Shown piece after piece: positions 22,977-37,542 of a stretch of 64,000 nucleotides of DNA. Made by a program: the position numbers and the translations under genes. The stretch is from Dicyema japonicum (taxonomy: Eukaryota > Dicyemida > Rhombozoa > Dicyemidae). Location: contig RDEW01000040.1 of assembly GCA_011109175.1 (NCBI GenBank), positions 423,484-487,483 of the forward strand, written 5' to 3'. The notes beneath the pieces are model-generated. The model did not search any database and was not told the DNA's origin. It saw only the letters and a list, made by a program, of their open reading frames with translations. The stretch's first letter is position 1; every line of letters begins with the position of its first letter.

Positions 22977-23949
22977 CTACTCAACATCCATATAAGGGGG
23001 AGGATCATAACTTCTCGATGAGTGCATTACTGCTGGAAAAGGACCATCCTCAGATTGACCTACCTGACTCAACTAGTAGTAAATATTAATAACAAACTAT
23101 TTCCTTAAGGTCACTGGATTTTACAATCTCAAACTTTCTGTCAGGTCCAATAACTCCTAGAGAAATATTCTATGATAAGTGAATTATAACCTCTTCATTG
23201 AGGAGATAGGGTACACAATAAGTTAAAGATTTAACTACAGTTGTCTTCAATGAGCTAGAATCGGCTATAATAAATATAAAGCTAACACTGCTGAATAGAG
23301 TCCAAATTATTCTCAAAGTATGTGGTAGCAGATTGTGATCTGTCGCCGATGGAAATGGCCTTACAACTATCAAAGGTGTCTGAGGGTGATATCGAGTATA
23401 ATTGAGGTCCATTCTCCTTAAATATTCAAAAACAAAATAACATCATATCCAGCAATAACAATTCCAACTCCGAATGGTCTCTCCCCATAATTCTGTGTGT
23501 GAGGTTGCATTTCTAAGTATTACTGAATTAATTAACTCAGAACGATAGCATTCACTATTTGGCTTATAGGCATGTCAACTCCAAACTTCCATTTATAAGA
23601 TGTGCATTGCTCCTTCATAAAGTCACTTTGTATTAACAATCACACTTTACATTAAACGTCTTCCATCAGACATTAATCCAGACATTGTAACTCCCACGTG
23701 GTCAACAACTCTGAATACTTTTTGAGGGTAGTGTGAAAGTGGATTAGTACGTTTCTTTAATAAAAGTCATTTATACTCTGAATCCGACAATAACGACATG
23801 TGTTTCTGATTTTGCACCACCAGATACTGAGCCTTGTTTGACAGACTCCATGGCATATTCTATTTGGTGAATTCTCCCATGAGAACTCCAAATACTTACA
23901 TCACTGTCGTATCTTTTGTTAAACTAACAATTAAAATAGTAATAACCAT
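22977..23949 (-). CDS. PSMA1: 20S proteasome subunit alpha-6, nine exons with mini-introns
   Basis: Alpha-ring subunit of the 20S proteasome. After removal of eight introns the product is 261 residues (human 263). It starts [20 protein letters not shown], with the N-terminal YDSDV gate motif and [13 protein letters not shown]. Further on come [50 protein letters not shown] and [17 protein letters not shown], the normal order for this subunit. Introns: 23924-23946, 23755-23776, 23626-23650, 23513-23536, 23417-23441, 23265-23286, 23170-23190, 23073-23097 (21-25 nt). The first intron falls right after the ATG, so exon 1 contributes only Met. The last exon ([10 protein letters not shown] to YMDVE) is placed by frame and intron size. 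Confidence 0.95.
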
Positions 23950-24029
23950 GCACACAATTATGAGAAACAACGTTTAATAAATTTAAATTTAATATATAAT
24001 TAATCATCAATAAACTAACTAAAGTTAAG

Positions 24030-24515
24030 GTTTCTACGATGCTTTTTGCTCTCAAAAATATTTAGAGATCAAACTGGGATCCTTTCCACGATATACAAAC
24101 AATTCATCCGACCAACGTTGACGTATGCAAGTCCTTCATGGGCAATGCAAATGTCACGATCTTCCACATTGAAGTTATCTGCAATCGAGGAGACTGCAAT
24201 GAGGTTAATTGGACCAGATCACAACATCCAACCTATTGAAAATTTTTTAATTGAAATACAACGAAAACTATTAAAGGAGGCTGTTCTACCGAGCTGCCCT
24301 CTATTCCAAATACTATCGAATTATCTACAATCATACAGAAATTGTGAGCCGATGCCATGTCCTATGAGAAGAGCTGTTCAGGATTCTCGACCCCGCCGGA
24401 CTCGTCCTCACCTCTGTCGGTCTGGGATCACTTAGTTAGATGAGAACTTTTATTTCTTTCTCTTTGACCCAGTGATCCTGGGGGTAATAATAAGGATAAT
24501 AATAATAATAATGCT
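24030..24515 (+). mobile_element. 3' end of the 2A-LINE family
   Basis: Encodes FRDQTGILSTIYKQFIRP, TLTYASPSWAMQMSRSS, IEETAMRLIGPDHNIQP and HLCRSGIT-stop, almost identical to the C-terminus of the LINE at 51.0-54.1 kb on the other strand. The 3' tail contains gatcact...agtgatcc, able to form a short stem, and ends in (taa)n repeats. Confidence 0.8.
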
Positions 24516-24592
24516 TTTTGGATTTACTATTTGGGGTCATTAACAAATCGTGATTTATCACGGCTAAACCGAATGTTCTCCAGTAACTCTCG

Positions 24593-25690
24593 ATGAAGAC
24601 TTATTGTAAGCTATCGAAAATCATGCCAGACCATTTCAAGAAACTATTTACATCGAGTGGCGTTGGGATTACCTCATTAATTCCTGAAAGGCAAGATCTT
24701 GGGGCGACAATAACCCATCAAGAAGTTCAACTGGTATGTATACGACTTAAGAATGACAAGAGTCCTGGTCCATATGGGCTCTACTTTTTAAATATGGAAT
24801 GTATAAATATTGACCGAATTCTGAACTACATGGTTAGATATAAGAAGACGCTTCCACTGGGACAGAGATTTCTGATTCCTGCTCAGAAACCCCATAAAAA
24901 ACCTTAATCAAACACTTTGGACCAATTATTCTAATGAATACAACAAGGAAGGTGCTGATCAGCATTGTCCTGCTTAAGATCGAGGCGAAAACTAAAGAAT
25001 ATCCATCAGCATACCACAGTGCCTTCGATTCTGTCAGTTGAACGAAACTCAATGAAGCAATTCAAAGTTTCCTGGACCCATCCACTAACAAACTGATAAA
25101 AATTTTCCTATCAGATCTGGGTCAAAGTCGGAAGAGTGTTTTCAAAACTACTACGGGGACCCCACAAGACCCCATATCTTTAATATTATATGTAATTTAT
25201 CTGGAATGAGCACTCAAGGGAGAATAAACATTGTAGCTTATGCAAACGATGTGGACTTTGTCTCGGAAGACAAGGAAGTACTCACCAAATTAATGAGGGT
25301 GAAATAGGAAAGATTGTCTGAATATGGACATAACGGAGGTGATCAAACTCAAAAGAGAGGAATCAAAGACTAATGAAATTTGGCGCAAGACCAAGAAGTT
25401 AAGGATCTTCCAAGGACATCAGGAAGACACTGTGAGGAGAAAGATGATTGAAAAAACTGAAGAAAACACGGTTTATAAAAAAAGGGCTGGATACGAAAAT
25501 GGACTACACTTGTAAAACACATCAGTCAAGCCTGTGCTGCTTTACAACGCGAGCACTTTGGCCTGTTTATATACTGACTCAATAAGTTGGACTCTATCCA
25601 TCGAACGCAATTAAGGCAAACAATGTTGTACCGAGGGCCTTCCAGAATATCGAACAGAACTATTTGCATTTTCATCATGAAAAAATCATC
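24593..25690 (+). mobile_element. RTE-like LINE fragment, degenerate
   Basis: LKNDKSPGPYGLYFLNME (RT start), AYANDVDFVSEDKEVL (YADD damaged to YAND), KLKREESKTNEIWRKTKK and SVKPVLLYNASTLACL. It matches the element at 43.6-44.4 kb. Multiple stops. Confidence 0.7.
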
Positions 25691-25890
25691 CGGTTATTCA
25701 CACAATAAAATTTATAAATTGAATTCCGACAACTCTTGTGAATTGCGAACTCCTGCCCATAGTAGTGAGATTCTGATGGTAGGAGGATGATTCGGTAATC
25801 ACTATGTAAGTCATCTATCGACACTTGACTTTCGTCTCTTGAAAGCATCAAATAGTGACACTGTAAGTATTCAGCTCCTGTCATAAGATT
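25675..25890 (-). mobile_element. RTE-like LINE endonuclease fragment
   Basis: The minus-strand frame reads SDYRIILLPSESHYYGQEF and NNRMI, the same segment as the endonuclease of the element at 1.2 kb (GEYRITCLLSDSKYYGLGF). It is a 5'- and 3'-truncated inverted copy next to the preceding fragment. Confidence 0.6.
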
Positions 25891-26380
25891 ATTCGTTTGG
25901 AAATATCATTCAAGCCTGACATTAAATTATACAACGGTAAAATCCTCTGATAGTCTCATATGTGATTGAGACTTGGTACTATTGAGTTTCGTCACTGACT
26001 CAAACAAAATATGTTATGCTGTTATAAGTATTTAAATATACTTAATTATGCCTCATCTCAACTTTGTACACTAGAAGAGGTCCACGGCATGCTATTCCAC
26101 GTTATCGATTGCTCAAGTTTTTTCTTTTTGTGAAAAAAAATTTTTTAATATACCCATAAGGAGTGCAACTGGACTAGAGAGACACCGTAAAAGACATTGA
26201 AGCCAATAGAAAAGGTCATATTTTGTCTTCAAAAAATTCGCTTGAATATTAAGACTTACATTCCGAAGACGTTGAAACCAAAGGGAAAGGATCTATTATG
26301 TCTTTAAAGAGACTTTTTTTTTATGTTTTTATTAGAATAATTGCTCTTTCCTATGGAAAGCATTGAAATCAGAGGATAAC
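25891..26380. other. Stretch without recognised gene
   Basis: AT-rich, with homopolymer runs. No coherent frame. Confidence 0.35.
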
Positions 26381-26384
26381 CTTT

Positions 26385-26540
26385 TTTATTTTCAAAAATA
26401 AATTTATTAAACCAAAAAACCGCCGTCATACCCAGAATGAAAAAAATCAGGTGACCCCAGCCTCCCTCAGCAGTCTTCGAAGAATGTGCCGTCCAAGGGG
26501 AACTCCTTTGGATAGTTGCATACTTTATCACCCATTAAAC
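26385..26540 (-). mobile_element. LINE 3' end (GIT-stop family), short
   Basis: On the minus strand a C-terminal tail ends LLREAGVT-stop (gctggggtcacctga) and is followed by ggcggttttttggtttaata. This matches the copies at 27.6-27.75 and 29.16-29.28 kb. Confidence 0.6.
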
Positions 26541-26984
26541 GGAATAAATTCACCAACTTATTGTAATAAATATTAAATTAGCTTTTAGATAATTCAAGTA
26601 ATACTGACTTGAGAGAAAATAGAAGATTTAAAAAACTGTTCGCTCTCAGAGCAAATGAGCTTTTTAATAGAAAATAACGCGAAAACTATCCAAAATTCTC
26701 GATAAGAGTGAAAAAGTGACTGGATTAAATGATTTTACACAATTCAAGTAATGCTTGTCTGACTCGAGAGCAAATGGAAGATTCAAAGAATTGTTCAACT
26801 CCAGAACCAACTTAGAATTTACGTAATTTGTGTTTAAATAGATAATTTTAATTATGTTTTTTTCCTCCGAAAAGAATTAAATTCAAAATCAAACCGATTG
26901 AAGAAAATTCAAGAGAATGAAGGTCCACAATGGTAAGTATGATTTTAAAAACAATCTATTACGATAATTTAAAGTTTATGACAA

Positions 26985-27190
26985 ATCTCCATTATGGCCT
27001 GCAGGCATTGAGCACGCCATGGGAGTTACCTCTCATAGGCCATCGCGTCATTCTAGATTCCCCCTTTTGCTTCCCCGTAAGCTGTCTGATTAACCTAATA
27101 AACTCAACGTACTCGGGCCAACAATGCCAGACGTCTCATCAGAGATCGACTGGAAAACGAACCGGTCCACGATAAATTGACCAATGAAGG
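26985..27190 (-). mobile_element. Nuclease-like LINE domain, C-terminal part
   Basis: The minus strand reads FIVDRFVFQSISDETSGIVG and later RGNSHGVLNACRP. Both blocks recur in the copy at 63.68-63.97 kb and match the FAPLTVETSGS and AILEG blocks of the copy at 50 kb. The RPDG and VWDVTCTDT blocks are missing here. Confidence 0.55.
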
Positions 27191-27239
27191 AAACCAGTGG
27201 CTTACAAGAACGTCATAACCAAAAGCGGACAATCTCAGA

Positions 27240-27620
27240 GATCCATTTGGTTATTAGGTGATGTGCAGATCTCAGAGGCGGACCCGAACAAGAGAAGAAG
27301 GCATGATGGATAAAGCGGAGAGGACGATTGTCCGATTCTGTTCAGATAGGAACGTAAATCCATGTGGTAATTACAACGGAGACACGCCAAGTGGACATAA
27401 ACTTCCTGTGGTAGGGAAGCCTGCTTATGCCAATATTCAGTGGAAGACGTCCCAGAAGTTTGTCGAGGATTTGTAGACTAAGCATCGTGAAATGGTCCCT
27501 AATATAGATAATTTTGATGAAATGGTATGTGATTAGTTGGTGTGGTTTTTGAACGGCAGAATTTAGTTGAGAATTTGCTCTGACAACGCAAATCTCTACG
27601 CATTTGATGGATTCGTCCAG
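27240..27620 (+). other. Unrecognised open stretch
   Basis: A plus-strand frame (27258-27476) reads NVNPCGNYNGDTPSGHKLP and YANIQWKTSQKFVEDL. The composition looks protein-like, but no family is recognised and the frame is short. It could be a mobile-element ORF or a host-gene scrap. Confidence 0.25.
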
Positions 27621-27624
27621 GGTT

Positions 27625-27755
27625 AAATTAAATTTATTGAACCAGAAAACCACCGTCAGAACCAGAATGAAAAAATTAGGGTGATCCCCTCCTCCCTCAG
27701 CAATCTTCGCATGCTCGGACTTGAAGGGGAACTCTTATGGATGGTTGTTGATTAA
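27625..27755 (-). mobile_element. LINE 3' end (GIT-stop family), short
   Basis: Minus-strand copy of the same tail as at 26.4 and 29.2 kb: ggtggttttctggttcaata after a frame ending GGGATCACC. Confidence 0.55.
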
Positions 27756-27759
27756 TGGT

Positions 27760-29150
27760 CCTTTTTTGGATATAATTTAGGATTAGTGCCACCAGAGATG
27801 GTGAACCACATGACGAATGCTAACAATTTAAGCTCCCCGGAGCCAAAGGGGAAGAGGAGGAACAGAAAAAAACAAAAAAATCTTCAATTCAAGAAGCCAT
27901 ATAGCGCCACACTAACGTTGCCACCAAGTGGCAGGGTGAAAAGAGTCTCTAGGAGGAAGAGGATGGGGATGGTAATCGATTTTTATATAACATAGGGATA
28001 AAAAATAAATTTATTGAAAATTAAATGGCCATAGAGTCAGAAATCCTTTAGGTTCGAGATGTTTCAAATGGAGGGTACACAGGCAATCAGAGCCTATGGC
28101 GGGAGAGTTGAGGACATTTAGATCAAGTCATGGATAAGAGTTACGGGGACTTGGATATGCGTCTACTTGAACTTTCTTAGGTTGAGTATCTTTAGAGATT
28201 GAAATGTGACTGATCTTGTAATAACGGAACGTCACGTTGTTTGCCTGACATTAAAATTCCTTAGTTCAGTTATCTTTATCAGGTGAGGAGCAAGAATCAG
28301 TCTCAATGAATCTCCAGAATTTTTGAGGTCTTGATTTTGGGTTGAGATGAGAGATGAATTCAGCTTTTTTTTATTCTTAATTTTTGATAGTTCGATTTGG
28401 CGTTGATGATTGGTTGTCTTTGGTCTTTTTAAGTGTCTTTTTTCTCGAAGGATTTCTCCATTAAAGTAAGGATTGTAGTCTCGGATGAATCATTTGAGAA
28501 TTAGTTTCTTGTCAGTAATTTAAAGTTAAAAATCACGGCTTTGTCAGGAAGATAAATTTATTTATAGAAAAGTTTTTTTTAAAGAATTTTTCCTTTTCTG
28601 CCTTAAAATCCACCCGCTTTTGTGTAGTTTACAAAAGTTCGTCTAAACGCGGCACCAAAGGGAGATAGGGAAAGTTAATGTGATGAGGTTGTGGTCAGAA
28701 GGCAGAGCTATCTGCCATTCTTTGGCTAGTCAATGAAAGGTGAGCACAGGGAAAGGTAATGTGACGTCCCACATTTTATGTGTGTTTTGTTTGATAATTA
28801 AAAAAACAAAGATTGGAGTTGTAGCCGGGCTGTGCACTTGACTGTAAATGTAGGATAGGAAATAACCATTAACAACGATTACAGCGGGTAAATTGGTTGA
28901 TTTTGTTACTAATTTGAATTCAAAATAACCACAATGATAATAAACATCATATTAACTAAGGATATTCAAAACTTGTAAAGAATATTGACCTCATTTTAAA
29001 ATAGCAAAATGATTTGTAACCTTCCATACCACACGCCGTAGCAGTGTCACTTAGAATCCTTGAAAGAAACCAATTTTTAACAAGAAAGTACAACCGTTAA
29101 TCAGAAAAGTGACAGTCCAAAAGTGAACGCTTCCTGTGATCAGTCAAATG
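27760..29150. other. Stretch without recognised gene
   Basis: A basic 69-residue frame at 27786-27995 (KGKRRNRKKQKN) could be a LINE ORF1 scrap. The rest to 29150 is AT-rich with no coherent coding or repeat structure that I can see. Confidence 0.35.
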
Positions 29151-29154
29151 TATT

Positions 29155-29280
29155 GGATTTATTTATTTATTTTCTTGAACCAAAAAACCACCGTCATATC
29201 CAAAATAACAAGATTCAGGTGATCCCAGCCTCCCTCAACAGTCTCCGCATCTTTTCTCGGTGTTCCGACTGCGTTCCTGG
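29155..29280 (-). mobile_element. LINE 3' end (GIT-stop family), short
   Basis: The minus strand reads QSEHREKMRRLLREAGIT-stop followed by gacggtggttttttggttca and (taaa)n. It is nearly identical in protein to the copy at 20.5 kb on the plus strand. Confidence 0.7.
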
Positions 29281-29459
29281 GCATATATTTATTTATTTTG
29301 TGGTAGGGAAATAAAAAGGGACAATATGTGGCCATATAATATATATTTAATTTAATATTTTTTATTAATTTAAAGAATAAATGAATATCAATTTTAAAAA
29401 CTGCATAGTTACTAATTCAGGACCACATAGCAACGTCCAACTTTGATTTTGATAATTTT

Positions 29460-33162
<3,703 letters not shown>

Positions 33163-33284
33163 AAACTTTATTGTGTACAATAATATTTTTTGTCAATGAC
33201 TTATATACTATGCAAAAAACGGTTGCAAAAATTAAAAACCAATGACGGATGATCCTACAAATCGGATAACTCTCATTCTCCAGG
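33163..33284. other. 3' flank of the SRPK gene
   Basis: AT-rich downstream sequence, with aataatat at about 33180. No other feature was identified. Confidence 0.3.
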
Positions 33285-33375
33285 TTTGTTTAAGGGCGAA
33301 CGGGATTTGAACATTTTTTGCATCTGAACTAAGGGACTCTGATGTAAGTCCATCACTTGGCCCATGCTCACAGGA
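33285..33375 (-). repeat. tRNA-like sequence or SINE head with Pol III A and B boxes
   Basis: The minus strand contains tgggccaagtgatgg (A-box-like), a stem ggact...agtcc in anticodon-arm position with an 8-base loop, and gttcaaatccc (B box). The T-stem does not pair, so this is not a normal tRNA. It may be a tRNA pseudogene or SINE head. Confidence 0.35.
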
Positions 33376-33532
33376 AATAAAAAGACCGGCTAAGTGGAAA
33401 CTTTATCATGTCAACCTCCCGACCAATTGACCACGTGCTGATGAGACAAATATCCTAGAGACTTGCATCCATAATTTTAATTGAGGTTAAATTATAAAAC
33501 CACAAACTTCACCATAAAAGTACAAGACTCGT

Positions 33533-34375
33533 CTAATTGTCATTATCCAAATTAAGTCGTGTCCGACCCTTGGAGATCTCATGAGCCAATTTTCTCCACT
33601 CTCCCTGATCCGTCGCAATTTGGAGTAGCCTTGATATAGGCATTCCCGTGACGTCTTCTACCGTGGATAGCCACCGAGTCCTCGGTCGACCAGGTCTTCT
33701 CTTCCCAGTAATATTGCTCACCATAATGGTTCTTTCCAGTGAATCAGAGCGGACAACATGCCCAAAGAACGCCAATCTGTGTTTTACAATTATTCCTTTT
33801 AGCGAAATGTCTGTCTCCACTCGTTTGAGTACATCGGTGTTTGTTATTTTGGAAGTCCAAGGAATTCTTAGTAACCTCCTCCAGCACCACAGTTCAAAAG
33901 CATCAACTTTCCGCCTATCCGCCTTTTTCAGAATCCATGATTCTGCGCCGTAAAGCAACATTAACCAGTCTGCAGTTGGTCCTTAAGAAAATATCTTTGC
34001 TTTTCCAAATTCTGTTCATTCTCTGGAGTCCCGTCCCATGACAATTCGCCTCTTGATTTCCAAGTTTCTGTCACCATTCCGATTAATTAGACAACCCAGA
34101 AAGACGACATTATCGCAACTCTCTATTTTCTCATTCCCAATTTTTACTTCCATTATTAGCAGTCGTCATAATTTTGATCTTCTTGACATTTAGCAATAAA
34201 CCAAAAACGGCGCTTTCCTCTCTGAATCTTAGAATCAACTCCCTGAGGCCATCCTCTGTTTCAGCCAGTAAGGTTGTATCGTCAGCATAGCGCAAATTAT
34301 TGATGTTCCTGCCTCCAATTTTCATCCCGTTATTTGATACAGTATCCAATTTAGTCATGATCATTCTGGCATAAA
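33533..34375 (-). mobile_element. RTE-like LINE (second family), RT to C-terminus
   Basis: The minus strand reads IMTKLDTVSNNGMKIGG, NLRYADDTTLLAETEDG (intact YADD) and ESAVFGLLLNVKK. After a frameshift and gap comes MLLYGAESWILKKADRRK, then WCWRRLLRIPWTSKITN and RRPGRPRTRWLSTV, ending SKGRTRLNLDNDN-stop. The copy at 54.2-55.46 kb is about as similar on the other strand. The 5' part is missing. Confidence 0.85.
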
Positions 34376-34399
34376 TATTGAATTAAATTATTAACTCGT

Positions 34400-34740
34400 G
34401 TCAACATCGCAGACGTGCAAGTTCTACCCTGATGGCACTCGGGAAGAGTTATGAAAAGATTATCTCAGGAGGTCTGGGCTTCATGATCTTGGTGTCTTTG
34501 AGGGTCTGTATGGGACACGTAGACACTTAATCGTGTATACTCTTGTCCAGGTTTGGTTTTTTGCCTGAGGTCAGTGAGATTTCTCCGAATTTGTCTGCAG
34601 CTAGTAGTTTCGAGTAATAATAGATGATTTTAAACAGCCTTTTATCAATTCTGCCTTTGCTGTAGAGATTGTAGAAATGAGAGGGGAATTAAAGACCATT
34701 ACAGTTAAAGACCAAATTTATTAAGTTAGTAATGAAATGA
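34400..34740. other. Stretch without recognised gene
   Basis: Between a LINE start and the 3' end of ATP6AP2. No coherent frame was found. Confidence 0.35.
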
Positions 34741-34745
34741 ATGTT

Positions 34746-35514
34746 CTAGTCTTCTTTTGATTTTTGATAGAGTCCAGTATAGATAATGGAAGTTCGTCCA
34801 GGATCCATAAACCATATTCCATAGGCAATAAAATAAACAACCAGACCAAGCACAACAATACTACCAACAAATAAGTTGAACATTTGGGCATCCATTACTG
34901 TTGATTCTTGTACAACATTATTGTCAGTTCTTTTACTAACAAAGTGATCATCACTCACAGTGAATACAACAGAGTCATCAATTTGAGCACTCAACTACAC
35001 ATTACCTATTATATTACCTGTTCTGCAATATTTTTGAGATAAGGGTAGCCATGTGATGACTTAATTGTAAAGAAATAACCGGCATGATGATTCTACAAAA
35101 TAAGTATAAAATGACATTTTTTATAATCCCATAAATATCTTGTTGGTTCTAAAATATTATTATAATAGTACATTAACATTATTGTAGGATAAATCACTTC
35201 CGAGTTTACGCTTAAAGGCATTATTGAGAGTGGTGTATAGATTCTTAGTAATAACCAAAATATACATCAATCGAAGGTTCCAATTCCAATATTATGAACA
35301 CACTCGGCTGATTGATGGTCTCAGAGAGTTTGAGGACGGACTAAATTATTAATCTTTGATATACCAAATCATCGTCGTTTAAAAACTTCCAATAGGATGA
35401 TAAATCGATTGATGTATTTAATTGGGAATAAATATTGACACAGGAATTGGTATGTATTATTATTCCAAGTAAAATAAAAAATTTTATGTTAAGTCCACAA
35501 CCACAATATATCAT
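34746..35514 (-). CDS. ATP6AP2: V-ATPase accessory protein 2 / (pro)renin receptor, short form
   Basis: Type I membrane protein that assists V-ATPase assembly in the secretory pathway. Six exons give 217 residues (human 350). The start at 35514 gives a signal peptide (KFFILLGIIIHTNSC). Next come LSETINQPSVFIILELEP, matching the human SLFSEETPVVLQLAP block, and TTLNNAFKRKLGSDL. Near residues 174-196 lies one membrane segment (FVGSIVVLGLVVYFIAYG). The tail IWFMDPGRTSIIYTG matches the hallmark NMDPGYDSIIYRM. Introns 35341-35364, 35244-35265, 35149-35171, 35093-35115 and 34995-35017 are 22-24 nt, all phase 0. The middle of the ectodomain is much shorter than in vertebrates. The C-terminal signature makes the assignment strong. 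Confidence 0.88.
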
Positions 35515-35619
35515 TTCGAAAATTAATTAATTTTTATTAATATTTTATTATCTTCAACTATAATCTCATTATAAATCTTGTTATATAAACATTACTTTAT
35601 TTTTTAAATGTAGGATATA

Positions 35620-36350
35620 TCAAACCAATCATCTGCGATGGGATGCCTTGAAGAAAACCGGAATGCCATCAGATGACTCTATGTCGTCCATGTGACAGAA
35701 TTTCTCAACTAATCCGTGCTAACCACAGACATAAGTGGAGCCGGCTTGTTGGTCGACTTTGCCACAAAAACTCGTGTCGCATTTTTTGGAAAACACTGAG
35801 AAGTATCAACAGTCTTATAATCGAATACGGTGGCGGAATGGAAGCCGTTACCCCTATTGCCTCGGAATCTACACGGAAACTTCCAAATAATGTTATAAAA
35901 TATTATGTATCGATCAGCCACAAGAATTTCTCTATCTCTCTGCATGTCAAATGATGTGGTCCACAACAGACGCTATATTCTGCCTTCTTCACTCCCTATG
36001 ATGTGGGCAAGACTATCAAATTTCTACGTTCCATCCGAGCCTGTGGCCCCGATAGTGTCTGTGCTATTCATCTCAAGCACCCATGACCTCAGGCACATAT
36101 CGTGTTATCGAGGGCTATACAACTATTCTATGAATTCCCATACAATACCAAATATATGGAAGAATTCACCGATTACAATTCTCAAGCCTGGAAAAGCAAA
36201 AGACATCCCATTCTGTTACCCCCATAACTTCTACGCGAATCCAAAGATCCTTGGAGTGACATTGGAACGTCTTAAAAAAGAGTCCCTTTCCACCTATAGC
36301 TTGTATCAGAAAACTATGTCTTCAATTGGTCTTGGGGTTTTAAAATAAAT
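35620..36350 (+). mobile_element. LINE fragment, degenerate
   Basis: Plus-strand pieces in several frames: RLCHKNSCRIFWKTLRSIN, ACGPDSVCAIHLKHP (RT start), KPGKAKDIPFCYP, then NPKILGVTLERLKKES and a tail with ttggtcttggggtttt. It is related to the family at 19.7-22.7 kb, with internal deletions. Confidence 0.65.
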
Positions 36351-37542
36351 AATAAATCTGCTATGACTAAGTCGTATAGGAAACAATCCTGACTATGAGA
36401 ACTTAAAGATTTCCAATCCACAGCTCGGAAAGTTCTCCGCTTCTGTGACAGGAGCAATTACCCTTTGAGATGTTTGTGAGATATATGAGTGCTACGAATA
36501 CAGAGACTGTGTTGAAAGGAACTCCGAGCAAATATGATGGAGTTGCTATCAGTTAATGGCTGTGCATTTATCTATGAAAAAAATAACTTAAAGTATTCTC
36601 ACATTGAGGCGCTGATTGCAAATACACTTTTTTTAAGACTCACTAAAATTTGTTAACTGAACCACTACTATGTTTGTTTATTTCTCGAAATATCTACTTA
36701 GCTTCATGGTGAAGAAAGTCATCTTTTTTCTTCTTATCGTGACCATGAACGAGGTGACGTCAGAAAACCTATGTTCTGAACAAAGGAAGTGTCAGATGCA
36801 CTCTTGGGTCGAATCTCTTCCGCTCCAAATTTAAAAGAACTTGAAGGATGATCTGTTTGAAAAAGCACATTGATATAAATTTGAGACCAATCAGTTAAAA
36901 ATACGCATTTCTTGCACAATATCTTAAATGTTTTTAGGGTTAATCGCTGACAGGCTAATAACATTTAGGGTTAATCGCTGATAAATTTGCATTAGTTGTC
37001 CTAAGACTTGATGGTTATATTTTTCGAGGATTCAACGAACATTCTTTAGTCAATATTAAATGACCACAAGATTACCTCTTGTTTTGGTCCGCTTTCATTT
37101 CTGTCCCACACCAAATAAGTGGATCTCTGGGAGTATCCGCTTTTGGTAGTTACTTTCTTGCTAGCCATCAATTTCCTTCACTTTAAGTGAAAGTGAGAAT
37201 ATTCTTATCATTAAAATATTACAAATCAATTATCTTTAATGAGTTGTGCTTAGGGAATATGATTATTATACTTTCCAAATATATTATTTTTCCTACACAA
37301 GAAAAAGTAACCGGATTTTATTTAGAACATTCGATTATAACCAACTCCCTTCTCAAAGACAGAGTTCTTCGAATTTGGGCAAGGCGGTATTCGACACAGA
37401 CAGCATCCAATGCTTGCATTCGATATCTTCTGAGTGAAGGTTACATATTTGTGGGATATTAAAGTTATGCCTCAATTAACTATAATTGTCTCCCCCGACT
37501 CCAATTAGTGCCATATAAAAAAGGAGAATTTAAAATGTTATA
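36351..37542. other. Stretch without recognised gene upstream of the potassium channel
   Basis: Short frames only, for example 37187-37462, with no recognisable domain. The last few hundred bases probably include the channel promoter and leader. Confidence 0.35.

Noticed and set aside
33285-33375. A functional tRNA gene
   Set aside because: The T-stem does not pair and the anticodon loop has eight bases.
37187-37462. 91-residue frame upstream of the channel as a gene
   Set aside because: No motif, no intron support, and AT-rich composition typical of intergenic sequence here.
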